Notes under the pieces: model-generated | The model's input: only the letters and a program-made list of their open reading frames with translations | Told to the model about the DNA's origin: nothing | Databases searched by the model: none | Made by a program: the position numbers and the translations under genes | Assembly: GCF_027172205.1 (NCBI RefSeq) | Contig: NC_070604.1 | Coordinates: 77,103,023-77,167,022 of the forward strand | DNA length: 64,000 nt | DNA from: Podarcis raffonei | Lineage: Eukaryota; Chordata; Lepidosauria; Squamata; Lacertidae | Direction: 5' to 3' | Part shown: positions 1 to 9,503 of the stretch, one piece after another | Numbering within the stretch: position 1 is the first letter of the stretch | How the letters are laid out: each line of letters opens with the position of its first letter

Positions 1-689
1 CAGCTTCAGCTCCCACTTCACCCAATATTTCAGACACGGCAGCTGAAAAGGCCTTTTGATCACACCACCGTGCACATGGACAAAGTTACCACAGGGCAAA
101 ACACAGCCAGACCTCCATAATCCATACATAGTGCTGTCCAGATGCGCGGGTGTGTGCAACAGCAGCTTACACAGCACCAAAAAGACATCTGTTTATATCA
201 GCTTTGTGCAACACTTGTGTTTATTCAAGCAGTGCTTACATTTTGCAAAAGGATTGTTGGCAAAATCATATTCTTAGCCTTTGGGTGAACACAGAATTTG
301 CTGAAAGTTAATAAGCAAACAGGACTATGGGCTTCCTGTCCAGCAAGCCAGCATAACATCTCCAGGGAACAAAGCAAGGGCTGATTGCATTTCAAAGACC
401 TGAAGGTTTCAGATTACATGCATGGGATAAGCTGAACCGCTGGATCCTCAAAAGATGTGAGCCGTGTTCAATGTAATTCAGCAACAGGTACCTGCCGGAA
501 ATTAAAACTACTGACTCTTCAGACATCCGCCTGTTCATATTTCCACTGGACAAGTTGCCAAGCTAAACAGCATGCCTTTCAAAGGTCTTCACTTTCCGTC
601 ACATTCATGGAAAGTGTAGGAAATAGTGAGCCTCCCTGAATCAAGATAAAAAGGTCTTGGATTTTCCCAAATGTAACTTAAGACAAAGG
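1..689. other. non-coding DNA, nothing recognised
   Basis: I see no conserved coding stretch, RNA gene or clear repeat here. Open frames are short and have no recognisable motif. Confidence 0.5.
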
Positions 690-790
690 TTTGGGATGGG
701 GAATCTGTGGCCCTCCAGATGTTTTTGGATGCCAACTCCCATCACCCCCAGCCAGCATGGCCTATTCTCAGGGATGGAGGGCCACAGGCT
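690..790. mobile_element. palindromic hAT-type MITE, degraded copy
   Basis: The copy opens with a GGCCCTCCAGATGTT-like arm and closes with the inverted GGAGGGCCACAGG arm. The central part contains the AACTCCCATCA signature seen in at least six other copies in the window. The best-preserved member (59777-59913) has an 8-bp target duplication, which points to hAT. This copy is old and lacks clean ends. Confidence 0.55.
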
Positions 791-813
791 GTCATTTCCT
801 AGAATAGAACTTC

Positions 814-1209
814 TTTGCACAAATCAAACCCCTGCGTCCAGTCACACTTCCCTGCGTCGCTCTGCTGGAAGTTGACCTGGCAGGAGAGCAGAGCTGCAGC
901 GGTCCCGTCCGTGTGAGATGAGGGATGAATCAAGTCCAGAGACAGTTCAGTTCTTATCTCTAAAGCGTTTATTTACAAGGCAATAAATCCGTCCGAAACT
1001 TCCGACATTCTCATCTGTGCTCCAAGAGCACACTCGCAGCTTCTGTTCCAAGCTGCTGCTCAGTGAAGAGAGTGAAAGTGAGTCTTGAAACAGAGAGACG
1101 CGCTGCGTCACTGCTCTGCGACAGCAGACTCCTCCTTTTTCTCCCCCTCCTTTTCTTCCCAGACGCAGGACACCTCGGAGATCTGACCCTGTCAGTTCCA
1201 AACTCCACA
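814..1209 (-). repeat. copia 3' LTR
   Basis: Direct repeat of 5595-5990 with no difference found by eye and no length change (constant offset of 4781 bp). The plus-strand motif AATAAA-like GCAATAAATCC lies near 980 inside the repeat. Confidence 0.88.
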
Positions 1210-4200
1210 CCCCCTCTTGTCCTGCGTCTGGAGACAGTAGCCATCAATGCTTTCCCCATACACAGACCCTCACAGAACTCCTCGTGCTTCTGGAAGGTTA
1301 ATGGTTTTGTGAAACCATCAGCGAGGTTCTTTGTTGAGGGACAGTATTTCAGAGCAACTAGCCCCTCATGAACGCTCTGACATACATTCTGGAAACGTAT
1401 GTCCAAATGTTTGGTCCTCGCCTTGAATTGCCCTGTCTCAGCTAATTTAAGGCATGGTTGGTTGTCTTCATGCACCACCACGGGCAGACAATCCTCTTCA
1501 CAGATTTCCTCGACCAAACACACATAGAACTCCAGTTCTCTGCAAACCTCTGATAGCGCACTGAACTCAGCTTCAGTAGATGAAAGCGCTATGAGACTTT
1601 GCTTCCGGGACCTCCACCCAATCACTGAGTCCCCAAACTTCACCACTAGGCCTGACACTGATTTGCGGTCCTCAAGGTTAGCCCAATCCGAATCCACCCA
1701 GGCGGTCAGCTTGACATCGCCCTCAGCTGACATCTTGAGGCAAAAGTCTTTGGTATCTTGCAGGTAACGTAGCACCCGCTTAACACCATTCCAGGCCTGT
1801 ACACTAGGACTTGAAGCCTCTCTACTGAGCAGATTGACAGCAAACGCTATGTCTGGTCTGCTCCACTGTGACAGATACAACAGACTACCCAGAGCTGACT
1901 GAAAGAGTTCAGTGTTTTCGAACACCACGCGTTCTACTTGCTGACACTCCTTCACATACCCAGCCTCCATGGGTGATCTGGCACCTGCACAATCAGACAT
2001 CCTGAACTTCTCAAGCAACTGCTCAATCTTACCTTTCTGGCGAAGCCAAAAGCTTCCATCACTTGCTCTTGCGATTTCTACGCCTAGATAGGACTTGACA
2101 TCTCCAAGTTGCTTCAGCTTGAACCGCTTACCAAGCTCCTTAGCAAACTTCTCCACCTGTTCACTTGTCCTTGCCATCAACAAGATGTCATCAACAAACA
2201 CCTGTGCCACTTGCTGTTGCAAGCCTGAATCTCTAATGTAAAGACAACTGTCTGCAAGAGATCTCTTAAAACCTAGCTTTTCTAAGGCTTCATGTAGGCA
2301 CATATTCCAATTCCTGGCAGATTGGCGTAACCCATAGATGGATTTGTGCAACCGCCACACAACGCCTGGCTCACTGACTTCGAACCCTGGAGGAGGACGC
2401 ATGTACAACTCCTCCTGGAGATCTGAGTTCAGGTAGGCGACATCTACATCAAAATGGTTCACCTTCCAACCTCTCTGTGCTGCTACTGCCAAAAGCATTC
2501 TCAAAGTCTCCGCCCTAGAGGTCGGCGAATAGACCTCTGTGAAGTGGACTCCGCGTCTCTGCGTAAATCCACGCGCCACTAACCTCGCTTTGTACTGTGG
2601 CTCTCCTGCTTCTGTGGGTTTAAGACGGTAAACCCATCTGCAGCTTACAGCTTGCTGGTTAGCCGGCAGCTGTGTGAGTGAGAACACTCCAAGAGACTCC
2701 ATTGAGTTCATCTCCTTCTGCATCGCCTCATGCCATTTGCTGGCTTCTTCCCGAGGCAACTTCTGAACATCCTCAAAGGATTCAGGTTCACATCTAGCCA
2801 CACCAACCCAGACACTCGTGGCCTCATACCTTTCAGGTGGCTTCCCTTTGGTTGATCTTGCTGACCTCCTCAGCGTGAATTCTGGAACTGCGCCTGATTC
2901 ACCTGGATCAACCCTCCTATCCTCTATGTCAGAATCATCCCCCTCTGACCTGCTGCGCCGTTTAGGGCGAACAGCCGGTCCTGCTGGCGAGGATGGTTCA
3001 CTCCTTGGCTCAGACTTGACAGAGACCTGTGGAGGGGTCCTGGGACTCCCTTTTGGAGAGATACGGAGCATCTCCCTTGGAGATCCCGGCTCTGGACTCT
3101 GTGGCTGTGGACTGTGCTCATCAGCAACAGGTTCAGCCTCACCCTCCTCTTCCTCATCTGAGTCTACCAGAATATCCGGGTTTCCGTGAAGCCGCTTCCA
3201 CCCACTCTGCTCGCAAAACTCAGCACTGCCGCTAATAAGCAGCCTGGACTGGTTGCCAGTAGGGTATGCGAAGCGCCACGCCTTTGAACCCGGCTCATAG
3301 CCCACAAAGATCATTTTCCTGGATCTTGGCTCCCCTTTCCTGCGCATGGCCTTTGGAATCAGAACCCAAGCCGTAGACCCAAAAGTGCGCAGAAAATGTA
3401 CTTTGGGCTTTTTCCGATGAAGCAGAAAGAGCGGTGTGTCTCCTACACTGGAATTGAACACTCTATTCTGCAGGAAGCAAGCTGTTCTATAACTCTCGGC
3501 CCAAAAGCGCTGTGGCAGCCCCGAGTCTGCCAGCATAGCATTCGCTGACTCCTGTAGCGTGCGAAACTTCCTCTCTGCAACCCCATTCTGTTGCGGAGAG
3601 TGGGGGGCCGTCAGTCGATGACTGATACCCTTCTGCCTGAAGAACGATTGCAGCGCAGAACCTGTAAACTCCCCCCCACGATCGGACTGAAAGGAAACTA
3701 CTTTGGTAGAGAACCGTAGCTCTACCGCTGTGATCCAATCCCTGATCAGTGCAGCTGCCTCTGACTTCTGTTGCAGCGCAAATAGCCATGCATGTTTTGT
3801 AAAATCATCAACCAGAACCAGAACCCACTTAGATCCAGCTAACGAAGGTGTCGGCATGGGTCCCGACAAATCTGCATGGACAAGTTCAAAGGGTTTACTG
3901 GTTTTCCTCTCAGACCTGGGATATGAGCATGTTACGACCTTTGATTGCTTACAGGCTTGACAATCTAGGTATTTGTCACATGCTTTGAACCTGCACCCAA
4001 TGGTGTTGTCTGTGGCCTTCTTCACATATGACCACCCTGCGTGTCCAAACCTGCGATGCCACAAGTGTAAACAATCATGGTGTGGTGGGACATTGGCACA
4101 CTGCCCTTGGGCATCGTCAATGGACTCTCCACTAGCCCCATTTTCCACCAGCCCCATTTTCCCACCAGCCCCATCTTCAATGGGCATCTCGACCAGAAAG

Positions 4201-5396
4201 AGCGTGCCTCTTCTCTGGACACTGTGGATCTTCTTCCCATTCCTGTAGAAGGAACACACATTGTTAGAAAACAAAACATCAAACCCAGCAGCCATAAGGG
4301 CTGGCACACTTAAAAGAGAGTGGGCAAGCTCTGGTACCACAAAAGCTTCTACCCAATGATCTATAAAAGAGCAATAAAGAAGACCAGTTTCAGTCAGTGG
4401 TCTTTGAGACCCGTCTGCTAAAGTAACATAGCGTCCAGTTTTAACTGTCTTGCAGTTCCTCAAATGTCCAGCAGATGTCACAAGACAATGCGACGCGCCT
4501 GAATCGATCACGAGAGATAAAGAGTGTCTCTGGTTGTTTTCCACAGATGCCGTGGCGTTGCTAGCATTCCCATCGGTTGCCATGGCCACAGCCTCTCCCC
4601 GGCTAGGGCTCTTGCCTTTTCTCAGAGACGCCAGCGCAGCTGTGAGGTGATAAGACGCCTTGTCTTTGTTTTTCTCCTGGCCTGCTGCTTTCCCACGTCT
4701 ATGCTGGGAACCGGCCCTGGGAACCTGCTTTGTTGACATTCCACGCCGGCCAGTGTCCTTGGCAGCCTGGGCCTCTAGCGGATGCTTCCCAGCGCTGTTG
4801 GACGTCGCCTCAAAGCACAAACAACTTTCGAAGCCTTTCGCTTTCTCAGAGCTCTTGGAATGGCCTGCCTGGCCTGCCCCCCCACTGCCTTTTGGGGTGC
4901 AGCCTGCGCTCTCTTCCACAGCTCCCAGCTGCTCTCCAGCACACAGAGGTGTCGAAGCATAGAAACAGCCTCCCAGAACAGCCCCCTCTGGTCTGGCTTC
5001 CTCTGGGCATCTTCTAGCCCCCTCTGATCTGGCTCCCACTCCGGCCTGGAGCTTGCTCCCTTGGCCCTCGGCTTTCTCCCGGCCCTTGGCTTCTGCTGAG
5101 CCTTCGCACAGGCTCCTCAGCACCTGCCAAACGGCCTCAGCCGATTCAACGCCCTCCAGGTGGGGCAACAGCAAAGCGTCCACACTTGCTTTCAGCAGGC
5201 AAAGCTCTCTCTGCGCTCTCTCACTCTGCAGAGCAGTAGCCTGCATGGGTGGGGCCGGCTCCTTCTGGACTGGACTCCAGAGCCCTGTGGCCACAAACCA
5301 CCCCCTTGCTCCTCTTGACCAGGCCTCCCAGTTGGCCCCATTCAGCCTCTCACCGGGGTAGCTCTCTTGGCTCTGCTGTGCCTGTGCAGCAGCCAT
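1011..5396 (-). CDS. copia gag-pol polyprotein
   Basis: A single open frame of about 1,460 codons from the methionine at 5396. The frame stays open further upstream into the 5' LTR, so the exact start is uncertain. Visible parts, in order from 5396: a gag-like region (about 1-290) rich in Ala, Glu and Gly; an aspartic protease with VIDSGASHC near residue 297; a GAG-pre-integrase segment HLWHRRFGHAG; an integrase core with VHADLSGPM and SDRGGEFTG; a reverse transcriptase with QVFVDDILLMA; and RNase H with AWVDSDWA, STEAEFSALSE and HEDNQPCL. The frame ends inside the 3' LTR. The motif set and order are diagnostic of Ty1/copia (Pseudoviridae). It is part of the mobile element, not a host gene. 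Confidence 0.9.
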   Translation of the reverse strand: MAAAQAQQSQESYPGERLNGANWEAWSRGARGWFVATGLWSPVQKEPAPPMQATALQSERAQRELCLLKASVDALLLPHLEGVESAEAVWQVLRSLCEGSAEAKGREKAEGQGSKLQAGVGARSEGARRCPEEARPEGAVLGGCFYASTPLCAGEQLGAVEESAGCTPKGSGGAGQAGHSKSSEKAKGFESCLCFEATSNSAGKHPLEAQAAKDTGRRGMSTKQVPRAGSQHRRGKAAGQEKNKDKASYHLTAALASLRKGKSPSRGEAVAMATDGNASNATASVENNQRHSLSLVIDSGASHCLVTSAGHLRNCKTVKTGRYVTLADGSQRPLTETGLLYCSFIDHWVEAFVVPELAHSLLSVPALMAAGFDVLFSNNVCSFYRNGKKIHSVQRRGTLFLVEMPIEDGAGGKMGLVENGASGESIDDAQGQCANVPPHHDCLHLWHRRFGHAGWSYVKKATDNTIGCRFKACDKYLDCQACKQSKVVTCSYPRSERKTSKPFELVHADLSGPMPTPSLAGSKWVLVLVDDFTKHAWLFALQQKSEAAALIRDWITAVELRFSTKVVSFQSDRGGEFTGSALQSFFRQKGISHRLTAPHSPQQNGVAERKFRTLQESANAMLADSGLPQRFWAESYRTACFLQNRVFNSSVGDTPLFLLHRKKPKVHFLRTFGSTAWVLIPKAMRRKGEPRSRKMIFVGYEPGSKAWRFAYPTGNQSRLLISGSAEFCEQSGWKRLHGNPDILVDSDEEEEGEAEPVADEHSPQPQSPEPGSPREMLRISPKGSPRTPPQVSVKSEPRSEPSSPAGPAVRPKRRSRSEGDDSDIEDRRVDPGESGAVPEFTLRRSARSTKGKPPERYEATSVWVGVARCEPESFEDVQKLPREEASKWHEAMQKEMNSMESLGVFSLTQLPANQQAVSCRWVYRLKPTEAGEPQYKARLVARGFTQRRGVHFTEVYSPTSRAETLRMLLAVAAQRGWKVNHFDVDVAYLNSDLQEELYMRPPPGFEVSEPGVVWRLHKSIYGLRQSARNWNMCLHEALEKLGFKRSLADSCLYIRDSGLQQQVAQVFVDDILLMARTSEQVEKFAKELGKRFKLKQLGDVKSYLGVEIARASDGSFWLRQKGKIEQLLEKFRMSDCAGARSPMEAGYVKECQQVERVVFENTELFQSALGSLLYLSQWSRPDIAFAVNLLSREASSPSVQAWNGVKRVLRYLQDTKDFCLKMSAEGDVKLTAWVDSDWANLEDRKSVSGLVVKFGDSVIGWRSRKQSLIALSSTEAEFSALSEVCRELEFYVCLVEEICEEDCLPVVVHEDNQPCLKLAETGQFKARTKHLDIRFQNVCQSVHEGLVALKYCPSTKNLADGFTKPLTFQKHEEFCEGLCMGKALMATVSRRRTRGGVEFGTDRVRSPRCPASGKKRRGRKRRSLLSQSSDAARLSVSRLTFTLFTEQQLGTEAASVLLEHR

Positions 5397-5594
5397 TCTT
5401 CTCCCCCCCGGGGCTTCAGCGTACTCACAAGTTTGCCAGCAAGCCGGACCTCCGAAGCAGCCGTTCCTCCTGGCTCTTGGCTCCGCTCTCCGGCACCTCC
5501 CTTCTGCCCTTTCCTGGCAGGAGATTACAGCAACACGTCGCTGGCAGCCTTTTCCCTTCTCACACTTGTCAGGAAACGCGACACGTCCATAACC

Positions 5595-5990
5595 TTTGCA
5601 CAAATCAAACCCCTGCGTCCAGTCACACTTCCCTGCGTCGCTCTGCTGGAAGTTGACCTGGCAGGAGAGCAGAGCTGCAGCGGTCCCGTCCGTGTGAGAT
5701 GAGGGATGAATCAAGTCCAGAGACAGTTCAGTTCTTATCTCTAAAGCGTTTATTTACAAGGCAATAAATCCGTCCGAAACTTCCGACATTCTCATCTGTG
5801 CTCCAAGAGCACACTCGCAGCTTCTGTTCCAAGCTGCTGCTCAGTGAAGAGAGTGAAAGTGAGTCTTGAAACAGAGAGACGCGCTGCGTCACTGCTCTGC
5901 GACAGCAGACTCCTCCTTTTTCTCCCCCTCCTTTTCTTCCCAGACGCAGGACACCTCGGAGATCTGACCCTGTCAGTTCCAAACTCCACA
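5595..5990 (-). repeat. copia 5' LTR
   Basis: The partner of the repeat at 814-1209. On the element's strand it starts TGTGGAGTTTGG at 5990 and ends near 5595, followed by the internal region. The flanking ACTTC at 5991-5995 is the second copy of the target duplication. Confidence 0.88.
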
Positions 5991-5995
5991 ACTTC

Positions 5996-6441
5996 CCATG
6001 GAATAGCAAAACTGTTGAAGAGGAGCAGGATGGATTCTGTCCTTGCTCCAGTTCCTAATTCTAAGAGTATGGCAGTCGACCACTTACTCTTCATCCGTGC
6101 TGCATGTAAACGGTCCACCATGTAGAGTCAGCCACCAAGAAGGAGCAGTTTAAGTGTGAGCATGGCCTCAGCAGGATGATTGTTTGGTGCCCATCAGCTT
6201 TCCAAAAAGAAAGCGCAAATGAGACAGTTTCTTTTAATAGAAAAGCTATTTTTTAAGTTACAGGAAAGAAGTTTTGAATTACACTGACTACTTCTATGGC
6301 TTACACGCTGAGAGCAAAGACTGAAATAGATGTTGCATGTCCAAGCTGACACATAAAGAGCTTTGCCCTCTCTGGAATATCAAGCATTCTGGGACTCCGG
6401 AAGAGCCAGGAGACAGTGCAAAGGTGCTCACCTATCAGCTA

Positions 6442-6489
<48 letters not shown>

Positions 6490-7268
6490 AATTGTTCCTT
6501 CCCCTTGCTTTTTTGGCAGCTGGCATAAAACCAAAATGAAAGCAAAATTCTGGGTAGACATTTGTGTTCTGGCAGGTTGGCAACCCTACTTACATGTCAC
6601 CATAGAAATAACAAATCATACTGATGTAGTCCTGGTAAAAGCAGCTTTCCTTCTTTCTAACCATTCCTTTGCCAGATGAAACAAGTACTTATGGGCAAAG
6701 TCTCTGTTCATGCAAGATTTTACAAGAAAGTAAAAGTATTTGCAACACATGGAAGATGTGTACAAAAGTGATGGCAATTTGCACAGCAGCAGTGGCCAGA
6801 ACATTGAAGTGAGAAGGGAGGGACACTGAGAGGGAAGAAGAGGTGGTTTATAACAATGGCAGAAGTTTAAGTAAAGCAAGAGTGGGGAGAAACTGAGAGG
6901 GGGAAACTGGTTTTAAACAACAGCACAGGTTATTATGTAAGCAGGCGAGTTGAGGCACAGGAATGGGGTGAAGATGAAAGTAGGGGCATGGAAAGGTCTT
7001 TGGAACACAAGGGGATGGTGACTTCATAGTTGGACAGAGGATGAAAAGGTTGCTGAGTAGCTGCAACATGGGGGTGGAGTAAGATGCAAGAGGTAGTTTT
7101 TTGTGCAAAGAGGGGTGTACAAAAGGAGGGTGAGGCATGGACTTGAGGGAAAAAAAACAGGGCTGAGAAACAGAAGAGAGAAGTGACTTCAGAAATCAGG
7201 TTGCGAAGGTGAAAAGTGAGCTTAGTAGTTGCGTGGGGTGGAAAGGGGAAGCGAGGGCAAGGGCAGGG
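5996..7268. other. non-coding DNA with a TA microsatellite
   Basis: Nothing coding is recognised. The only clear structure is the (TA)n run at 6446-6487. From about 6770 to 7260 the plus strand is strongly purine-biased (GGA/GAA-rich), without a clean repeat unit. Confidence 0.5.
6446..6487. repeat. (TA)n microsatellite
   Basis: About 21 uninterrupted TA dinucleotide units. Confidence 0.97.
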
Positions 7269-7370
7269 ATGGTGCCCTCCAGATGTTGTGGACTAGAGCT
7301 CCCATCTGCCCCAGTCAGCCTGGCTGGAGTTGTTGGGAGTTGTAATTCAAAGCATCTGAGCAGCTCCAGA
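7269..7370. mobile_element. palindromic hAT-type MITE, degraded copy
   Basis: GTGCCCTCCAGATGTTG at the left and the inverted TGGGAGTTGTAATTC segment at the right show the same family as 690-790 and 59777-59913. The right arm is eroded. Confidence 0.55.
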
Positions 7371-7959
7371 GTGGAGAAGGGCTGATACAGACACACATAT
7401 ATGCACCCACTTGAAAGGGGCCTAAACTGCAACAGCTGAATTCTTTAAAAGCAAACATTTATCAGGATCATTCCAACATGGTCCCTTGACAGAGGGAAAC
7501 ATGGAAAACAGTTTCTGGTTAACATCCGTACTTAACTGTTAATTCCCAGAGACAGTGGACAAAAGGATCTGGCTAGAAGGACAGCCAAATCTAAACGGGG
7601 GGTGAACAAGCCCAGCTATGCCAGTCCTATCCCATGACCCTCTGAAGCCCTACATTTGGGGTTCAAAAAAATCCTAAAAGAGCTCCTCATGCCATCTATT
7701 TCCCATTACTTCCCTGAGAAACAGCCTGCCAACTTCAAATCAGATTTTTGCTTTTTAAATAAGCGTTGAAATGGCATCTTTGGCGAAATCAAATCAGTCC
7801 AGAACACTGTGTTCTTGTTAACTTAGATCAGTTTCAATTGTTGCAGCCTCATGATATGGTGTATTCCTCTTGACCCTTGCCCATTATTACATATAAGAGT
7901 GGATCAGAGGGAGTTAACTGGGTGGGCTCAGGAAGTGGAGAAAGCCTTGGTGTGGGATG

Positions 7960-9060
7960 AGAAGGTACTCTTAAAGAGGTGGTGGTGTGCCCTGCCCTTA
8001 AGAGGACCTTCCTGGATCCAGAAGTGTTGACGTTCTATCACTTGGGTGCTATTATTCCCTTCTTAGGCAAGATGCTCAAGATGGTGGTGGCAATGTGGGT
8101 GGAAGAAGTTAACCATTTGGACCCTTCTGAGTCCAGACTCAGGCCCCAGTATGACACCAAAACAGTCTTGGCCACCTTGGTTGATGACTTTTGTTGAGAG
8201 AGGGACAGAAGAAATGAAGTTATATTGAGTCTCCTTCACCTCTCAGTGACGTTTGATCATAGTATCCTCCTGGAGCAGCTTTGTGGATTTGGAAATTGGG
8301 GGGGGTGTGTGCTCTGCAATGGTGTCACTTCTACTTCTGTGCCATTGTGGGAGGGTAACCATTGTGAAATAATTTGCAGTGTCCTGCAGGGGTCAATCTA
8401 GCCCCCCCCCCAACACTATTTAACACCTAGAGTACATGAAGCTGTTGGGGGGGTGTCATAAGTACTCAATGACATGCAGCTCTATCTGTGCCATATGAAT
8501 CAGCAGAGGCGGGTCAGGTGCTGGACTGTTGCCTGGAGGTGCTGTGCGCCAGATGAACTTGAATCCAGACAAGATGAGAGCATTGTGAATTGCTGGCTCT
8601 CAGATCCAAGAAGGGAGTAGATGACCTGTTATGGACAAGGTTGCTCTCTCCTGAAGAAATGAGGGGGTACTCCTCAATTCAGCCTTGTCACTTGAGGATC
8701 AGGGAGGCTTGGAGTACCTATTTCCATTTCTGGCTTGTTCACCAATTATGGACGCCCGTGATTGCAGTGACCCATGTTCTGGTAACCTCCAGACTGGACT
8801 ATTGTCGCAAACGCTTTGTGGGTCTTCCCTTGATGGTTTGGAAGCTGCAGCCAATGCTGAATGCAGCAGCCAGGCTGGGGGAGGACACACCACACCGGTT
8901 CTTAAAGGTCAGCACCGGCTGCCGGAGTGCTTCCGAGCACAATACAAGATGCTTGCGTCGACATATAAAACTCTATAAACTACTTGGGCCCTCTTAAGAA
9001 GTGCCTCCTCCCACATACATCTGACCAGATGTTATGTTCAGCAGGGGAGGCCTTGCTGGT
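7960..9060 (+). mobile_element. old CR1/L2-type LINE fragment
   Basis: This region is alignable by eye to the RT part of the LINE at 36986-40150. For example, the segment around 8115-8290 mirrors the stretch encoding DHLDPFQSGFRPHHGTETAL and LLDLSAAFDTIDHNILL. The part near 8755-8990 mirrors the VISRLDYCNALYVGLP region. It carries many stops, small indels and G/C-run slippage, and so is a long-dead copy much older than the 37-40 kb element. Confidence 0.8.
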
Positions 9061-9082
9061 GGTCCCACCCCACTGTAAAGTA

Positions 9083-9503
9083 TGTAATATAATAATAATA
9101 ATAATTTATTATTGATACCCCACCCATCTGGCTGGGTTTCCCCAGCCACTCTGGGCAGCTTCCAACAAAATGTTAAAAATACAATAAAACATTAAAAACT
9201 TCCCTAAAAAGGGCTGCCTTCAGATGTCTTCTAAAAGTCAGATAGTTGTTTATTTCCTTGACATCTGATGGGAGGGCGTTCCACAGGGCAGGCACCACCA
9301 CCAAGAAGTCAGATAGTTGTTTATTTCCTTGACATCTGATGGGAGGGCTTTCCACAGGGCAGGCACCACCACCAAGAAGGCCCTCTGCCTGGTTGCCTGT
9401 AACCTCACTTCACGCAGCGAGGGAACCACCAGAAGGCCCTCGGAGCTGGATCTCAGAGTCCATGCTGAATGATGGGGGTGGAGACGCTCGCTCCTTCAGG
9501 TAT
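9083..9503 (-). mobile_element. 5'-truncated CR1/L2-type LINE 3' end
   Basis: The reverse complement matches the last ~450 bp of the LINE at 36986-40150: the end of the RT frame, then GGAAGCTGCCCAGAGTGGCT and a (TTA)n-like tail that starts at the left edge. It contains an internal 71-bp tandem duplication (9235-9376). Confidence 0.8.
9235..9376. repeat. 71-bp tandem duplication inside a LINE end
   Basis: Two adjacent copies starting with AAGTCAGATAGTTG at 9235 and 9306. They differ by about one base (GGGCGTTCC versus GGGCTTTCC). Confidence 0.92.

Larger units (their letters stand above)
814..5990 (-). mobile_element. Ty1/copia LTR retrotransposon, looks whole and young
   Basis: A 5.2-kb element on the minus strand bounded by two direct terminal repeats of about 396 bp (814-1209 and 5595-5990). 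They read as identical by eye. A 5-bp target duplication ACTTC flanks it (809-813 and 5991-5995). On its own strand the LTR begins TGTGG, and a purine-rich tract lies just inside the 3' LTR, next to position 1210. The internal region is one long open frame with the copia order: gag-like, protease, integrase, reverse transcriptase, RNase H. Integrase preceding reverse transcriptase separates it from Ty3/gypsy. I see no breaks. Matching LTRs imply a very recent insertion. Confidence 0.9.

Noticed and set aside
6446-6487. Possible CRISPR-like or satellite arrays among the simple repeats
   Set aside because: All repeat tracts here are mono- to tetranucleotide microsatellites or two-copy duplications. 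No spaced direct-repeat array exists.
8590-8997. A 135-codon open frame
   Set aside because: It is a relic of the reverse transcriptase of a decayed LINE, not a host gene.
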